Shown here piece by piece: positions 12,304-22,596 of a stretch of DNA of 64,000 nucleotides (positions within the stretch are counted from its first letter, which is position 1; each line of letters begins with the position of its first letter). The DNA is from Hemileia vastatrix (taxonomy: Eukaryota; Basidiomycota; Pucciniomycetes; Pucciniales; Zaghouaniaceae), in contig JASXTE010000004.1 in the NCBI GenBank assembly GCA_030280995.1, forward strand, positions 40,792,797 to 40,856,796, read 5' to 3'. The position numbers and the translations under genes were made by a program. A model generated the notes under the pieces. The model did no database searches. It was given only the letters and a program-made list of their open reading frames with translations, and was not told the DNA's origin.

Positions 12304-12632
12304 AGGGGGTATCAATGTTCAGGGATCCACAATTAGGGATCAGGAATTTTTTTTTCCAGGATCAGACATCATTAATTGCAGAAGATTCTTATCCGCTATC
12401 CCCAGGGATAGTGGATAAGGAATCCACAATAATGCATTATCCCGCCTCTTATACCCCAATTTCCATTCTTAATTCCTGATCCCAAACTCATCTCATCCAT
12501 GATGGATTTGCAAGAAAGTCACATGACTCATAATTGCTGATGCCATCCTTAAGTCTTTCCTCACTATATGCTACTTAATTTTGGTGGCAAACACTTAAGT
12601 TTTTTTTCTATCTACACACCCCAACTGCACAT

Positions 12633-15453
12633 TTGGCGGTGAATTCCCACTTCCCTCATCACATAACCCTTTCACCGGCAACAATAAAACACCTCTATAC
12701 TAGGAAGCTACTTCACTCAACAATGAATGCTATTAATTTTCTTTTAGTTCTTTTCTATAAATCTGACTCAGATTTGGAAGATGCTTTAGCTTATATGTGT
12801 TTTCTTTCCAAAAAGCGTTACATCATCACCAGGGGGCCAAATCTTTATCATGATCCCCGATATGATCTGGCCTCCATTCTCAACATTCCTCATTTAAACT
12901 TCACCCAACTTTTTAGAACTTCTCCCAATTCTTTCTTCAAAATTTATCAACTCATCTCCAATCATCCTATCTTTCATAACAATTCCCATAACAAACAGTG
13001 TAATCCTGCCATCCAACTTGCTTTTGCACTATTTTGCTTTGGCTCAAATGGAAACAGTGCTGCTGTAAGATGTTTGGATAATCTCTTTAACATAGGATAT
13101 GGTACCGTGATATTATACACCAAGCACTGTATGATTGCTATCCTTTCCCTCAAGTCTCAAACACTTTCTTGGCCAACTCCAGAACAGCGACTTGAATCCT
13201 CTCAAGTAATGCAAGGTGAAGGTTTCCCTGGCTGTGTAGGATTTGTTGATGGCACAACTATACCTTTGAGTCAAAAGCCTGCTCATGATGGCAACCATTA
13301 TTTTGATTGCAAAAAAAGGTTCCTTCAAAATGCTCTCCAATTTCACATCCTTCATAAACTAACTTTTTATCTTCTTTCTAGATACTCTATTGCCGTTCAA
13401 CTTGTATGCGATGTCAATAAAAAATTTATTGCTTTTCATAGTGGCTGCCCTGGCTCATGTCATGACTCTTCCGTCTTCCAAAGAATGAGGATTTCTGTCA
13501 GCCTGTATATCTCCAGGACTGAGTAAAAAGTAATTATAAGTTATGTTAAACACATGAACTATACATGGGAACAATAAATAAGAGTACACAAATAGTATAC
13601 ATAAGTAAAATTATGATAATACACAAAAAATGCCATTATAACACCTTATATACACGCATATATCCACCTTTTATAGGTCTTATGTACTTAATATTAAGTT
13701 GGAATATGTTAGGGTAATCTTAAGAACCTTAAGTATAAGGCTACATAATTTTTAAGTACACTTAAAGCTGTTGTATTCATTGTTTTATGCAAAAAACAAG
13801 AAATGCGCTTTATTTCACTTAAAAGTTGACTATATGCGCTATAAAATTGAGAATATCAAAATTGCGCTTTGACAGATCAATTGGGCTCATTTAGAACTAT
13901 TTATTTGGCTATTTAAATGCATAAAAATAACACTTTTCAAATTTGGTGTTTTTTATGCCAGAAATGGCTTCTGTGTACTGGCCACATACTGCCTGCTTTT
14001 TTCCCGTGTGAATAGCTTCATTTTTAGCAAAGTTAGCTTTTTCACACTATAATTACCCCACATTCTACGCCCACTGTGGGGAAACACACTAAAATAGGCG
14101 ACAGGCGCTTATTTAGTGTCCTAGCTTAATTAATAATGCATTGACCTTATTTATATGCACTAATTTCATTAATAACCTCACTCTTGGCACTTTATTTCAT
14201 CACCACGCTTAAATTCGCCTAATTTTAGTCAAGGATTTACCCGTGCAAGAGCCTTCCAAGAACTGCATGTAGTTACCCCACATCTCACGCTCTTTTTTAA
14301 GTTTTTGGGTGGTTTCTCAGTCAATTTTGGTTATTTTTGAATGGGAATTTCACGTAGTATAATGTCAGGATTAGCCCCATTATTTCTACAGTCAATCCCC
14401 CTTATTATTAAGCTATTATTAACCTTAAAAAGTCTCCTTTAGTCTTTAATATTATTGTTTTATACGCATATACTCTCTTTTTGTCTTTTTCTTTAATTTT
14501 GATGGATTTCCCTTATTATTACAGTATTTTGGTGGTTGTTACTTGTCTAATTATGTCATGGGTCACTAGGGATGTTGATGGGCAGGTCTATTAGTTGTTT
14601 TGAGGCGTCATTAACTGTGTATTGGATGGTATATCAAGGGATTTATTGGGGAACTCAGTGTGTATAAAAGGAGGAGGTTTTTGGGTCTTGTTTCTACATT
14701 CTTTATCATTACAATTCAACCAATATAACCAAACCAATTACAATACATATCAATTAGTACTTTTATAAGACTTTTTGAATAGTATCTGAATTTATATAAT
14801 CTATTTTTCTACCAACCATAAAGATTGTAAGCCATATATAAGAATAGTGAGAATTATATTACTGAGACCTTTATATTTGATTATATTTTACAACTTAGTG
14901 GATTAAATCTACAGTATTCATATAGGACCATTAAAATCTTCTAGACAACTGACTATTCAAGCTAGTTCACGTCCTTGTACTTGACCTTAGCCTGACAATT
15001 TCTCAAACCCCTGACTCATACTTTGACAAATCTCAGTACCTCCTTGCAGACTCAGCATATGCAAGTGGGAAGTACATTATACCTGCTTTCCCTGGTGCAA
15101 CCTTAGAAAATTACCCCAAAACTAAATTTAATTATCACCTTGCCCAATCAAGAGTATGAATTGAACATACTATTTGTATTTTAAAGGGACAATTTTCTAG
15201 TCTTCAGGAGCTCCGAATCCAATTTTAAAAAAAATTGGAGATCAAAACTGCAAATCATTGGATCATGACTTGCATTATACTGCACAATATCCTAGCTGAT
15301 TTAAAGGATGAGTGGAATGATCTTTATGAAGAAGAGGACCCTTTACCAGAACCGGCTCTCCCCTCCCTTGAATCACAAAACAATCATTCAACCAGCATAC
15401 AATCTGTCATTATGCCTATTACTCTCCAACATTTCTTTTCACCACCCTTTTAA
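12633..15453 (+). pseudogene. PIF/Harbinger-like DDE transposase of element B (split by solo LTR)
   Basis: DDE-family endonuclease (the plant/fungal PIF type). Best-preserved copy in the window. From the N terminus: an acidic start (SDSDLEDALAYM), FLSKKRYIITRGPN, a helix-rich DNA-binding part (FNTLFRTS-like LFRTSPNSFFKIYQLI), then the catalytic blocks GFVDGTTIPLSQKP (first Asp), SGCPGSCHDSSVFQ, LLADSAYASGKYIIPAFPGA (second Asp) and IEHTICILKGQF (Glu), and NHWIMTCIILHNILADL near the end. All three DDE residues are visible. The sequence 13319-13381 has GT...TTTCTAG ends; removing it joins KKR to YSIAVQL as expected, so it is probably a 63-nt intron. Damage: a 1.5-kb solo LTR at 13496-14997, a TGA before IEHT and another stop near 15226. 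Start chosen at 12633 as the first ATG of the frame; a later ATG at 12723 is possible. Confidence 0.88.
13496..14997 (+). repeat. Solo LTR (1502 bp) of the gypsy family, in the transposase of B
   Basis: Begins TGTCAGCCTG and ends AGCCTGACA (short inverted repeat, TG...CA), flanked by a 5-bp direct repeat ATTTC at 13491-13495 and 14998-15002. The transposase reading resumes immediately after the right repeat. Homologous to the LTRs at 5187 and to the split LTRs of the 26.1-46.9 kb element. Solo LTRs arise by recombination between the two LTRs of a full element. It gives the undamaged reference length and ends for this family. Confidence 0.92.
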
Positions 15454-15479
15454 ATTATTTTTTTACTCTCCAAATGTCC

Positions 15480-15950
15480 TTTTTGTGTACTTCATTCACT
15501 TGGTTTGGTATTTTGGTTTGTTGCATATTCATTTTTTTTTTTTTTGGAATTTACAGTGAAGATCTTTTTTTTGGATGGATCATTGGTTTTCTTTCACCAG
15601 CTCAACATGAAATCACATATTTTGTCAGTGATTTTTTTTTTTCATTCATCACTCATATCCTTTTCATCCTCTCCTCAAACATCACTCAAATATTTTCATT
15701 ACTTTTATTTTCTCAACTCATCTCACCAGGTAAGTCTTTTTTTTTCTTTTTTTTTTGTTTTTTTTGCTAATCATGAATTTTTTTATTTTGCTTTTTTTTG
15801 TTTTTTGTTTTTTTTTCTTGTTTTTTTTTTGTTTTTTTTTGTTTTTTTTTGTTTTTTTTTTGTTTTTTTTGTTTTTTTTTGTAAGTCCTTTTTTTTATTT
15901 TCAAGGTTAGAATAACTTTTTTTTTCTTTTTTTTCTCTTTTTTTTTCTTT
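15480..15950. repeat. Poly-T rich tract with T8G units
   Basis: Long T runs interrupted by single G or C, with near-regular T8-9G units at about 15790-15890. Any reading frame through it is only Phe-rich low complexity. It is the transposase 3' flank of element B; T-rich flanks occur at the same place in D and E. Confidence 0.7.
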
Positions 15951-15954
15951 TTTT

Positions 15955-16545
15955 TCTCTCCTTCACCCTCTTTAGCTGTCTCATTTCACCCCTTTTCCTC
16001 TCTCTTTACCTGCCTCAAGTCATTCCTTCTCTTCTCCCCTCTCTTTATCTTCCTCATGACCCCCTTATTTCAACCACCTTGCCTGTCCCAAATCCCCCCT
16101 TTCCCCCTCTTTAGGTGCCTCATGACCCCCCACCTTCCCCTCTCTTTAGGCGCCTCAACTCTCCCCCCTTCTTCTCTCTTTACCCGTCTCAAAACTACCC
16201 TTCCCCCCTTTTAGGTCCCCTCCCCTTTAGCCACCTCTACCCCCCCTCCTTCTTAACGAACGATCGCTAATGACTATTTGTTAAGAAGGAGGGGGGGTAG
16301 AGGTGGCTAAAGGGGAGGGGACCAAAATGGGGGGGTTTGGGGCATATAAGGAGGGGTGAAATGGGGGGGTGTTTGGGGGGTTTTGTGACAATTAAGGAGG
16401 GGGGAAAGGGGGGATTTTGAGACAGGTAAGGAGGGGATTTGAGGGTGGTTTTGAGGCAAGGAGGGAGGGATTTTAGAGGTAATTTCAGAGAAAGAAAGGG
16501 GGGGAAAGGGGAATTTTATGGGATTTAAAGAGGGGTTACCTTTTT
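15955..16545. repeat. Polypyrimidine/polypurine inverted repeat with perfect 44-bp hairpin
   Basis: The left half is C/T-rich with repeated TCTCTTTAGGTGCCTCA-like units; the right half is G/A-rich with GGGGGGTTTGGGGCATATAA-like units, so the strand is loosely self-complementary over almost 600 bp. The centre is a perfect inverted repeat: 16214-16257 pairs with 16280-16323 (44 bp each, starting GGTCCCCTCC), loop 22 nt. Element E has an equivalent, more decayed structure at the same place. Could form a cruciform or triplex; function unknown. Confidence 0.9.
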
Positions 16546-17023
16546 TTAAAAAAACACACTAAAATGTATTTTTTTTTTTTTGGCAGAATTTTAGAAAAAA
16601 AACTATAACATTCTGTTAAGGAATTTCCCTGTAAATTACAAAACAAAAAAGGTTTAGATATTAATTTTTAATTTTTCTTATAAATAATTTTACTGAATTA
16701 ATTTTTTTTTTTAAATTTTATTTGTTCTGATTTTTCTTTTACAGATTTTTTATTTTTTTTATTTTTTTTATTTTTTATTATTTTGACAGGATTTTCTTTG
16801 GAGGTTTTTTATAACCAAACTTCAGGTTCTCTTTTGTATTTTTTTTTTTGAAATAATTTTTACTGAAAATTTTTAAATTTTTTTTTGTTTTAATTTTTTT
16901 TTTAAATTTTTTTAAAAGGATATTGCTTTATATTTTATTTTAAAAGATATTATTACGTGAGTTTTTTTTAAAAAATATGTGTTGAATTTTAATTGACATT
17001 TAAATTTTTTTCAGATCAAATAA
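16546..17023. other. A/T-rich spacer upstream of the TET-like gene of B
   Basis: Alternating A and T runs without coding potential. Would hold the promoter of the gene starting at 17024; I see no distinct element. Confidence 0.4.
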
Positions 17024-18615
17024 ATGTCTTCTTCTTCAGATTCACCCCTTACTTCTCTATCATCTTCATCTTTATCCTCTTTATCATCTTCATCTTTATC
17101 ATCTCTATCATCTTCTTCAAAATCAACTTCAATACAATCATCTTCTATATCATCAAAAAAAATTAATGATAATCAGTCTCATCAGAATAAAAGATATCTG
17201 AAAAAAAAATTTCTTCTTCTAAATCATCCAAAAAAAATTAAAGATAATCAGTCTCATCAGAAGAAAAGATATCTGAAAAAAAATATTCATCATCTAAATC
17301 ATCAAAAAAAATTAAAGATAATCAGTCTCATCAAAAGAAAAGATATCTGAAAAAAGAAATTCTCTGTGAAAGTTATTTTCGTCATATCCCAAACATTTTT
17401 TTCATAAAACTAAAGTAGATAAAAAAATCAATATCCAAAAAAATTACCAGAAGATATCAAATATCTAACCGAATTTGGTGATGATTGAGTTGTTTCAGTT
17501 ATCAGTAATACTTATAAGGCTCAAATCATTTTGGAAGTTCATTCATTTGATGGTGTAAAAGATGAATCTTTTAATCAACTATCGGATCTTATCATAACTC
17601 TTTATCAAATGGCTTTGGTTTGATTACCTATAAGGAATACAAATTTGTTGGGTGGTATCATGATTGGATTTGGTTGGAGACTAGGTTTTGTTAAAGGATA
17701 TTCTCTTGGTATGTTTAATAATTTTTTTTCAATCCTTAATATCATTTCACTTATTTCATTTATATAGGCATATATTCATTGGTTAAGAATATCACTAAAG
17801 CTCAAAAAGATGAAGATTTTTGCTTATGGGACACTCTACCTTCCTTTAACTCTTTTCTTGCTCTTCGACTCAAAAAGCTCTGTAATAAAGCATTTGAAAA
17901 AAATCATGAACTTTCAACCAAAGTTGGAATACCAAATTGGTGTGACTCCAAATGGGAAGATATCAGCCACAAATATCTTTTATTTTCTAATGTTATTATC
18001 ACTCATTCTGGATTCCACAATAGGATTCATATCAATAGGAATGATGCCAATTTTCTTACTTTTGGTATATTCTCATATATCAATCCAATAACTGGCCAAC
18101 CAATACCATCTCCAGCTAAAATCAAAGGACATGGTTTATATTTTCCAGACCACCAGTGCATCATTGATTTTGGTTTGGGAAATGGTATCATCAAGACTAT
18201 TTGGAATCCTTCTCAGGATAATCATCAAACAACCAAATCTCCTCCTGGTTTGGAATCCTGTCAAGATTTCACACATTTTGGTTGCTCATTTCAAATCAGT
18301 CATAAGTTGATTCAAAGAATCAACAAGGTAAAGTTAATTGATTTAAAAAAACTTTATCTAGATCCAAAAAGTATGGGGATTAGTGTTATCATCGAAAATT
18401 TTATATTTTTTCATAAATTTTTAATAAATATTTTATATATATCAATTTGCTCAAGTAAAGTGATGAGCCAACGACCTTTTGTTGTATAACAGGTAATCAT
18501 GATAAAATTTATTTGTTTCAAGGGGTTCCTCTGGACTATACCTGTGGAAAGTCCCAAACTTTTGTTTCTAGATTTGATCTGCATTTTGGCTTGAGGAATT
18601 GTCATTACTTTAACC
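17024..18615 (+). pseudogene. TET-like 2OG-Fe(II) dioxygenase domain protein of element B
   Basis: Starts with a serine-rich tract (MSSSSDSPLTSLSSSS...) and about three 75-bp repeats encoding NDNQSHQNKRYLKK-like units (17160-17350). After frameshifts: EDIKYLTEFGDD, FDGVKDESFNQLSDLI, LYQMALV and IMIGFGWRLGFVKG. A probable intron (about 17708-17768, GTATGT...TATAG) leads to the best-kept part: CLWDTLPSFNSFLALRLKKL, GIPNWCDSKWEDIS, NVIITHSGFHNRIHIN, INPITGQPIPSPAKIKGHGL, DNHQTTKSPPGLES, THFGCSFQIS. A last exon after an intron starting at 18330 gives HFGLRNCHYFN. The order matches rust proteins annotated as Tet-like 2OG-Fe(II) oxygenases (recognition from memory, no search run). TET/JBP enzymes oxidise methyl groups on DNA bases. 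The expected HxD seems to read HIN, so iron binding is doubtful. At least two TGA stops lie before 17700. Dead copy. Confidence 0.55.
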
Positions 18616-18664
18616 TAGGGAAATTGATATATATTAGATATTTATTTAATAATTTATGTAATTA

Positions 18665-19100
18665 TATTAAATTTAGATGACTTCCACCCCTTACTTCAAT
18701 AAAATGCAGGGGGGGGGGGGTATTGCCAAATTTTCAAATCTGACATGTGAAATTGATGACTTAGAAAAATTTTGGTGATACCCACCCCTTCCTTCAACAA
18801 AATGCAGGGGAGATCATTGCCAATTTTTTAAAACAGATATAGAATTTTTTTGACTTGTAAATATTTTGGTGATACCCGTCCCTTACTTCAATAAAATCCA
18901 TGGGGGGTTTTGCCAAAATTTCTTATAAGACTTGTGAAATTCTTGACATGTAAGAATTTTGGGGATACCAGTAAAATGCAGGGGGTAGTAAAGCCAAAGT
19001 TTCATATAAGACTTTCAAGATTCATGACATGAAATAATTTTGGTGATACCCACCCCTTACTTCAAAAAAATTTAGGGGTGGGGGATCGTCAAATTTTCAA
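18665..19100. repeat. About five tandem copies of a ~97-bp repeat
   Basis: The core CACCCCTTACTTCAATAAA followed by ATGCAGGGGG and GCCAAATTTTCAA recurs at about 18686, 18784, 18878 and 19052, with a shortened copy near 18965. Two copies of the same unit stand at the same place in D (29035-29180) and E (44515-44665). It lies between the convergent TET-like and accessory genes. Confidence 0.85.
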
Positions 19101-19255
19101 AGGAGACATAAAAATTTTATTTAAAAAAAGAATATTTAACATTAAAATATGAAAATTCAAGTAATGATTGATAGAGTAATGAAATACAAAAAATTATTGT
19201 AAATGTTATGTACAAATAAATATGAACAGTTGAAGTGTGAGAGAAATAAAACAAA

Positions 19256-20658
19256 CTAGTCATCCAACAATTTCTTTAAACGTTCAATTTCCTCAACAGA
19301 TTTATTAGCTTTAACACATTCTATCAAGAAATCTTTCTTTTTGGAATTTTCTTCATGATCAAACTTATATTTCATCTGCTCTAATAGGTTTTGATGTTCG
19401 AGTGTTTTCTCCTCTTTTTTTGATTTCTCAATACCTAGAGTTAACTCAAACTTCTTCTCCTCCAAATCTTGGGCCCGACCATCCTTCTGTAAAGAGAGCT
19501 TGTACTTCCTCTTCTCCAAATCTTGGGCCCAATCATCCTTCCATTAAGAGAGCTCGTACTTCCTCTCTTCCAAATCTTGTAGCCTATCATCCCTCCTTAA
19601 AGAGAGCTCATATTTCTTCTTTTCAAAGCTTAGAGTCTCTTTAGCAATTTATACTTGTTCTAGAGTGGTAATAAAAATTAATATAAAGTAGAAGAAAAGT
19701 AGAGTAAAGTAATAAGAGGTATGGTATCACTTACCAGCATCACGTTTCTCTAAAAATTGTTCCATAGACGAAAAAGGGGTTTGTGATGAAGTATCACTTT
19801 TTTGTCTTCTTTGTGAGTGGAAATTTAGACTACATGAAGCCCTACACTTCTTGTTCAAGGTCATATTTTCCTCCTCATCATTGTCACTAACTTCAGACTC
19901 AGTTGATTGAGGATCCTGGGTTTGTTTGTCAGCCTTTTAAGAAATAATATAAACATAAGTAAATAAAAAATAGAAATGATAAGATAAAAGAAAAAAGAAA
20001 CAGACCTGAGTTAGATTTGGTTGGTTTAAATCACCAATAGGATCTACAGAAAAGCTATCTAGATTTGTCTCATTCAAATGAGGGGAGGCTTGAGTGGAGG
20101 AAGAGGATGGGAAAAGATTTGCTTCAACATCATGTTTGGAGATAAGATCTTCTCCATCCAACATGTTTACAGGATTAACATTGGCTTGCTCTCCAAAAAT
20201 TGCATCCATCTCTTTAAAGTAAGGACATAAAGATTCAAGTTTATTGTCTATGGATTTGATACCCTTAGTTATATCAATGTCCATAACCCCAAAACCAGTG
20301 GTAGATGAAAGAGCCTTTGCCTTCTTGTATTTGGCTCGGTAATGCTTGAAGTGTTCAGACATTTGTTTAGGCAAAAGATCAATCCTTCCCTTGGTCTTAT
20401 TCCGTAATTCATTTGCCATTAAAAGATAGCCATTAACTTTTGATGCTGGGGGCCATCCTACTTTAGTTGCATACTCAGTACCAAAACAAGAATCATAGTT
20501 AGATTTGATTTTCAGCCAGTTGATAAGAATGAGATGATCATCTTTTTTTAATTGAACGGTCTTATATTTCTCAGATGAGCAGGGGAAAGAGGGAGTAGTG
20601 GGATTTGAAGAACAACTGGGTGATGGCTACCTTTGAGAAGATGTAGGAGGACGAGGCA
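19256..20658 (-). pseudogene. Myb/SANT-like accessory protein of element B with coiled-coil tail
   Basis: Read leftwards: start MPRPPTSSQR at 20658, then QLKKDDHLILINWLKIKSNY, GWPPASKVNGYLLMANELR, KGRIDLLPKQMSEHFKHYRA, YKKAKALSSTTGFGVMDIDI and KEMDAIFGEQANVNP. The pattern of a W/L start, KxxYKKAK, GFG and IFG is that of the Myb/SANT-like proteins carried with PIF/Harbinger transposases, which help bind the transposon ends (family knowledge). Then an acidic linker (SSSSTQASPH, DLNQPN), a probable intron near 19935-20008 and a C-terminal part with highly charged coiled coil (FDHEENSKKKDFLIECVKAN, VEEIERLKKLLDD), joined by tandem repeats at 19455-19630. One TAG stop follows SSQR where element A has CAG, so the copy is nearly intact but broken. 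Confidence 0.72.
19455..19630. repeat. Three ~57-bp coding tandem repeats
   Basis: CCAAATCTTGGGCCC(G/A)A(C/T)CATCC followed by AAGAGAGCT(T/C)GTACTTC recurs three times (19465, 19522, 19579). On the minus strand each unit encodes an LEEKKYELSLKEG-like charged heptad-type segment of the accessory protein, so the repeat lengthens the coiled coil. Confidence 0.85.
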
Positions 20659-21067
20659 TGTTAAAATATAAATGAAGATGAAGAGGAGCAGAAACAAGCA
20701 GATGAGATAGCAAGATGAAAAGGAGCAGAAACAAGCAAATGAGATGGTGAGGGGTTCTGAGCTGATAAAATGGACAGGATGGGATGAGAATGTGAGTGTG
20801 CAGCAAGGTAGAAGGCATATCCAGAGAGTAGTCCAAGATGTGGTTATGGCAGAAAGTAGGTCAAGATGTGGTTATGACAGAAAGTTGTCCAAGATGTGGT
20901 TATGAAAAATTGAGTAAAAAAATGTCGGATAAGAGGTGAACATTGACACTTAAAGTGTCTAATAACCCAATTATTAGCAAAAATAATTGCAGAAGATAAT
21001 TGGGGTATGCAGATTATTTTCTGCAATTAATTTAATTGCGGATCGGTCAACATTGATACCCCCTAAT

Positions 21068-22180
21068 AAGTTTACTGGACATTATATAAAGGTCAAAATT
21101 GGATCATCTATAGAATTTACCTTATTATTTCTAAGTAAGAAACTAATGGAACTTTATTTGCTTCATGAAAGGCACCCCAAATGTTGAGACTTGACCTGCC
21201 ATTCTTAAATGTGGCTGTAGACATTGATAATGATACTTTTCATTTTTTGACATCCTACTAGAGCTGTAGTTGATAGCTTACCCACCCCAAAAGTTGACCC
21301 ATCCAACCAGATCACTGATTTACAATCATTAACACTCCAGCAGGAGTATTTGTGAGAAAATGCTAAGTATCTCTGGCAATGGACTTCATTTATGAATCAA
21401 TTCTTCACAGAAACCCAAAAATTGAAGCCCAAATGGTGCAAAAGTTACATATATGCAGCTTAATACTGCATTTGTGAGAGAATTGGCAATGTCAAAGACT
21501 TCTGGCCTTGAATCTAGTGTGAATGAGTTGGTTAATTTGACATAAGTCCTGCTTATTTGTTATTTTTGGAGGACCTATGCATGAGCAAATTTCAAAAAAC
21601 CCATGAGCAATTCATTGGGTTATGGTGGTGCAGATAGTAAAGCCAGGGAGGCAAAATTCATGGGAAACAGAAGCAGGTCTAGTGTCTTCCCTAACCATTC
21701 CAACCACCAAAGTGCAAATCTTGTCTGACGCTTTCTTGTTACTGGCTCTTGAAGTGCACATAGTTGAAGAAAAGTAAGAAATAAGCTGAAAATAAAGTTC
21801 ATCAGCATATAAATTAAAAGAAACAGATGTAAACATACCTTTACTTATACTAAATGATAGAGAAACTGATGAATAAAAAAAATCTTGAGGTTGTTGAGGT
21901 GAAGTGTGGTGATTGAGAGCCTGTTTAAGTGCAAGCTCTTAATTCGAAAGTGCAAAAGTTATATCCACCTAAAGCTGCATCCAAAAAGCGTTAGACCATC
22001 CAACAAGTTTGGGATAACTTTCCCAAGCAAGTGCTTGCCAATTATATCGACTCCATGCCAGCTAGAATGAAAGCATGACTTGATGCTTACAATAGATCCT
22101 CCCGTTGATGACTCTTGTCAAAAATAAAATAAAATAAATCAGTTTCTTTTCTTTTTTCTTTTTCTTTGGTGAATTGGCAC
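21068..22180. other. Unrecognised decayed repeat DNA
   Basis: Both strands carry short open stretches about 21610-21836 (minus: ASNKKASDKICTLVVGMVRE; plus: PTTKVQILSDAFLLLALEV) but no domain I know. Near 22110-22140 there is a TAAAATAAAATAAATC tail that could end a retroposon. I assign nothing. Confidence 0.4.
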
Positions 22181-22184
22181 TACA

Positions 22185-22545
22185 ACTGGAGGCCTTTCAG
22201 ATGATTAACATTTCGACTCTCCCGAACATGTCCTGCTCTTCTGCCCTGCTCACTTAGAACAACAGCGAATTCTCCTAGTGTCTGCACAAAAACACAAATT
22301 GGCATTTACTACTTCTTCTTTTCTCTCTTCCCCAATTACTCCACTTGTTGATAAATTTCTAGTTACCATTGGAAGATTTCTTACTAACCTTCCACTCTCA
22401 CAATCACACTTTACATTTAGTTACTTTTATACTGCCCTTCCCTTCTTCCCCTTTTATTCCTCACTCACATGGTACCTACCATAATTAGTCCGTGTCCCTT
22501 CATGTCCCACGTTGGATGAGATTTTAAGAAATAATAATAATAATA
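22185..22545 (+). mobile_element. SINE-like retroposon, 3' part
   Basis: Ends with CCTTCATGTCCCACGTTGGA TGAGATTTTAAG followed by an AATAATAATAATAAG tail. The same 3' end occurs at 55460-55500, 63390-63430 and inverted at 36408-36450. The 5' limit is a guess; no tRNA-like head is clear in this copy. Confidence 0.5.
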
Positions 22546-22596
22546 AGAAAAACACTTTGTTCATCTGAGTTTACTGGATATTGAGCTCAAAATATA

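Larger units (their letters stand above)
12304..21064 (+). mobile_element. PIF/Harbinger-like element B, near full length, three genes
   Basis: Left terminus AGGGGGTATCAATGTT, right terminus AACATTGATACCCCCT, flanked by AAT on both sides (12301-12303, 21065-21067). Length 8.76 kb including a 1502-bp solo LTR. Contents in order: transposase (plus), T-rich tract, polypyrimidine/polypurine inverted repeat, TET-like gene (plus), tandem repeats, Myb/SANT-like gene (minus, convergent). Element E has the same plan. PIF/Harbinger elements normally carry a transposase and a Myb-like protein; the extra TET-like gene is the unusual part. All three genes contain stops, so B is dead. Confidence 0.85.

Noticed and set aside
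15308..15915. Several long Phe-rich open frames
   Set aside because: Products of poly-T tracts in the transposon flank; no domain or start context.
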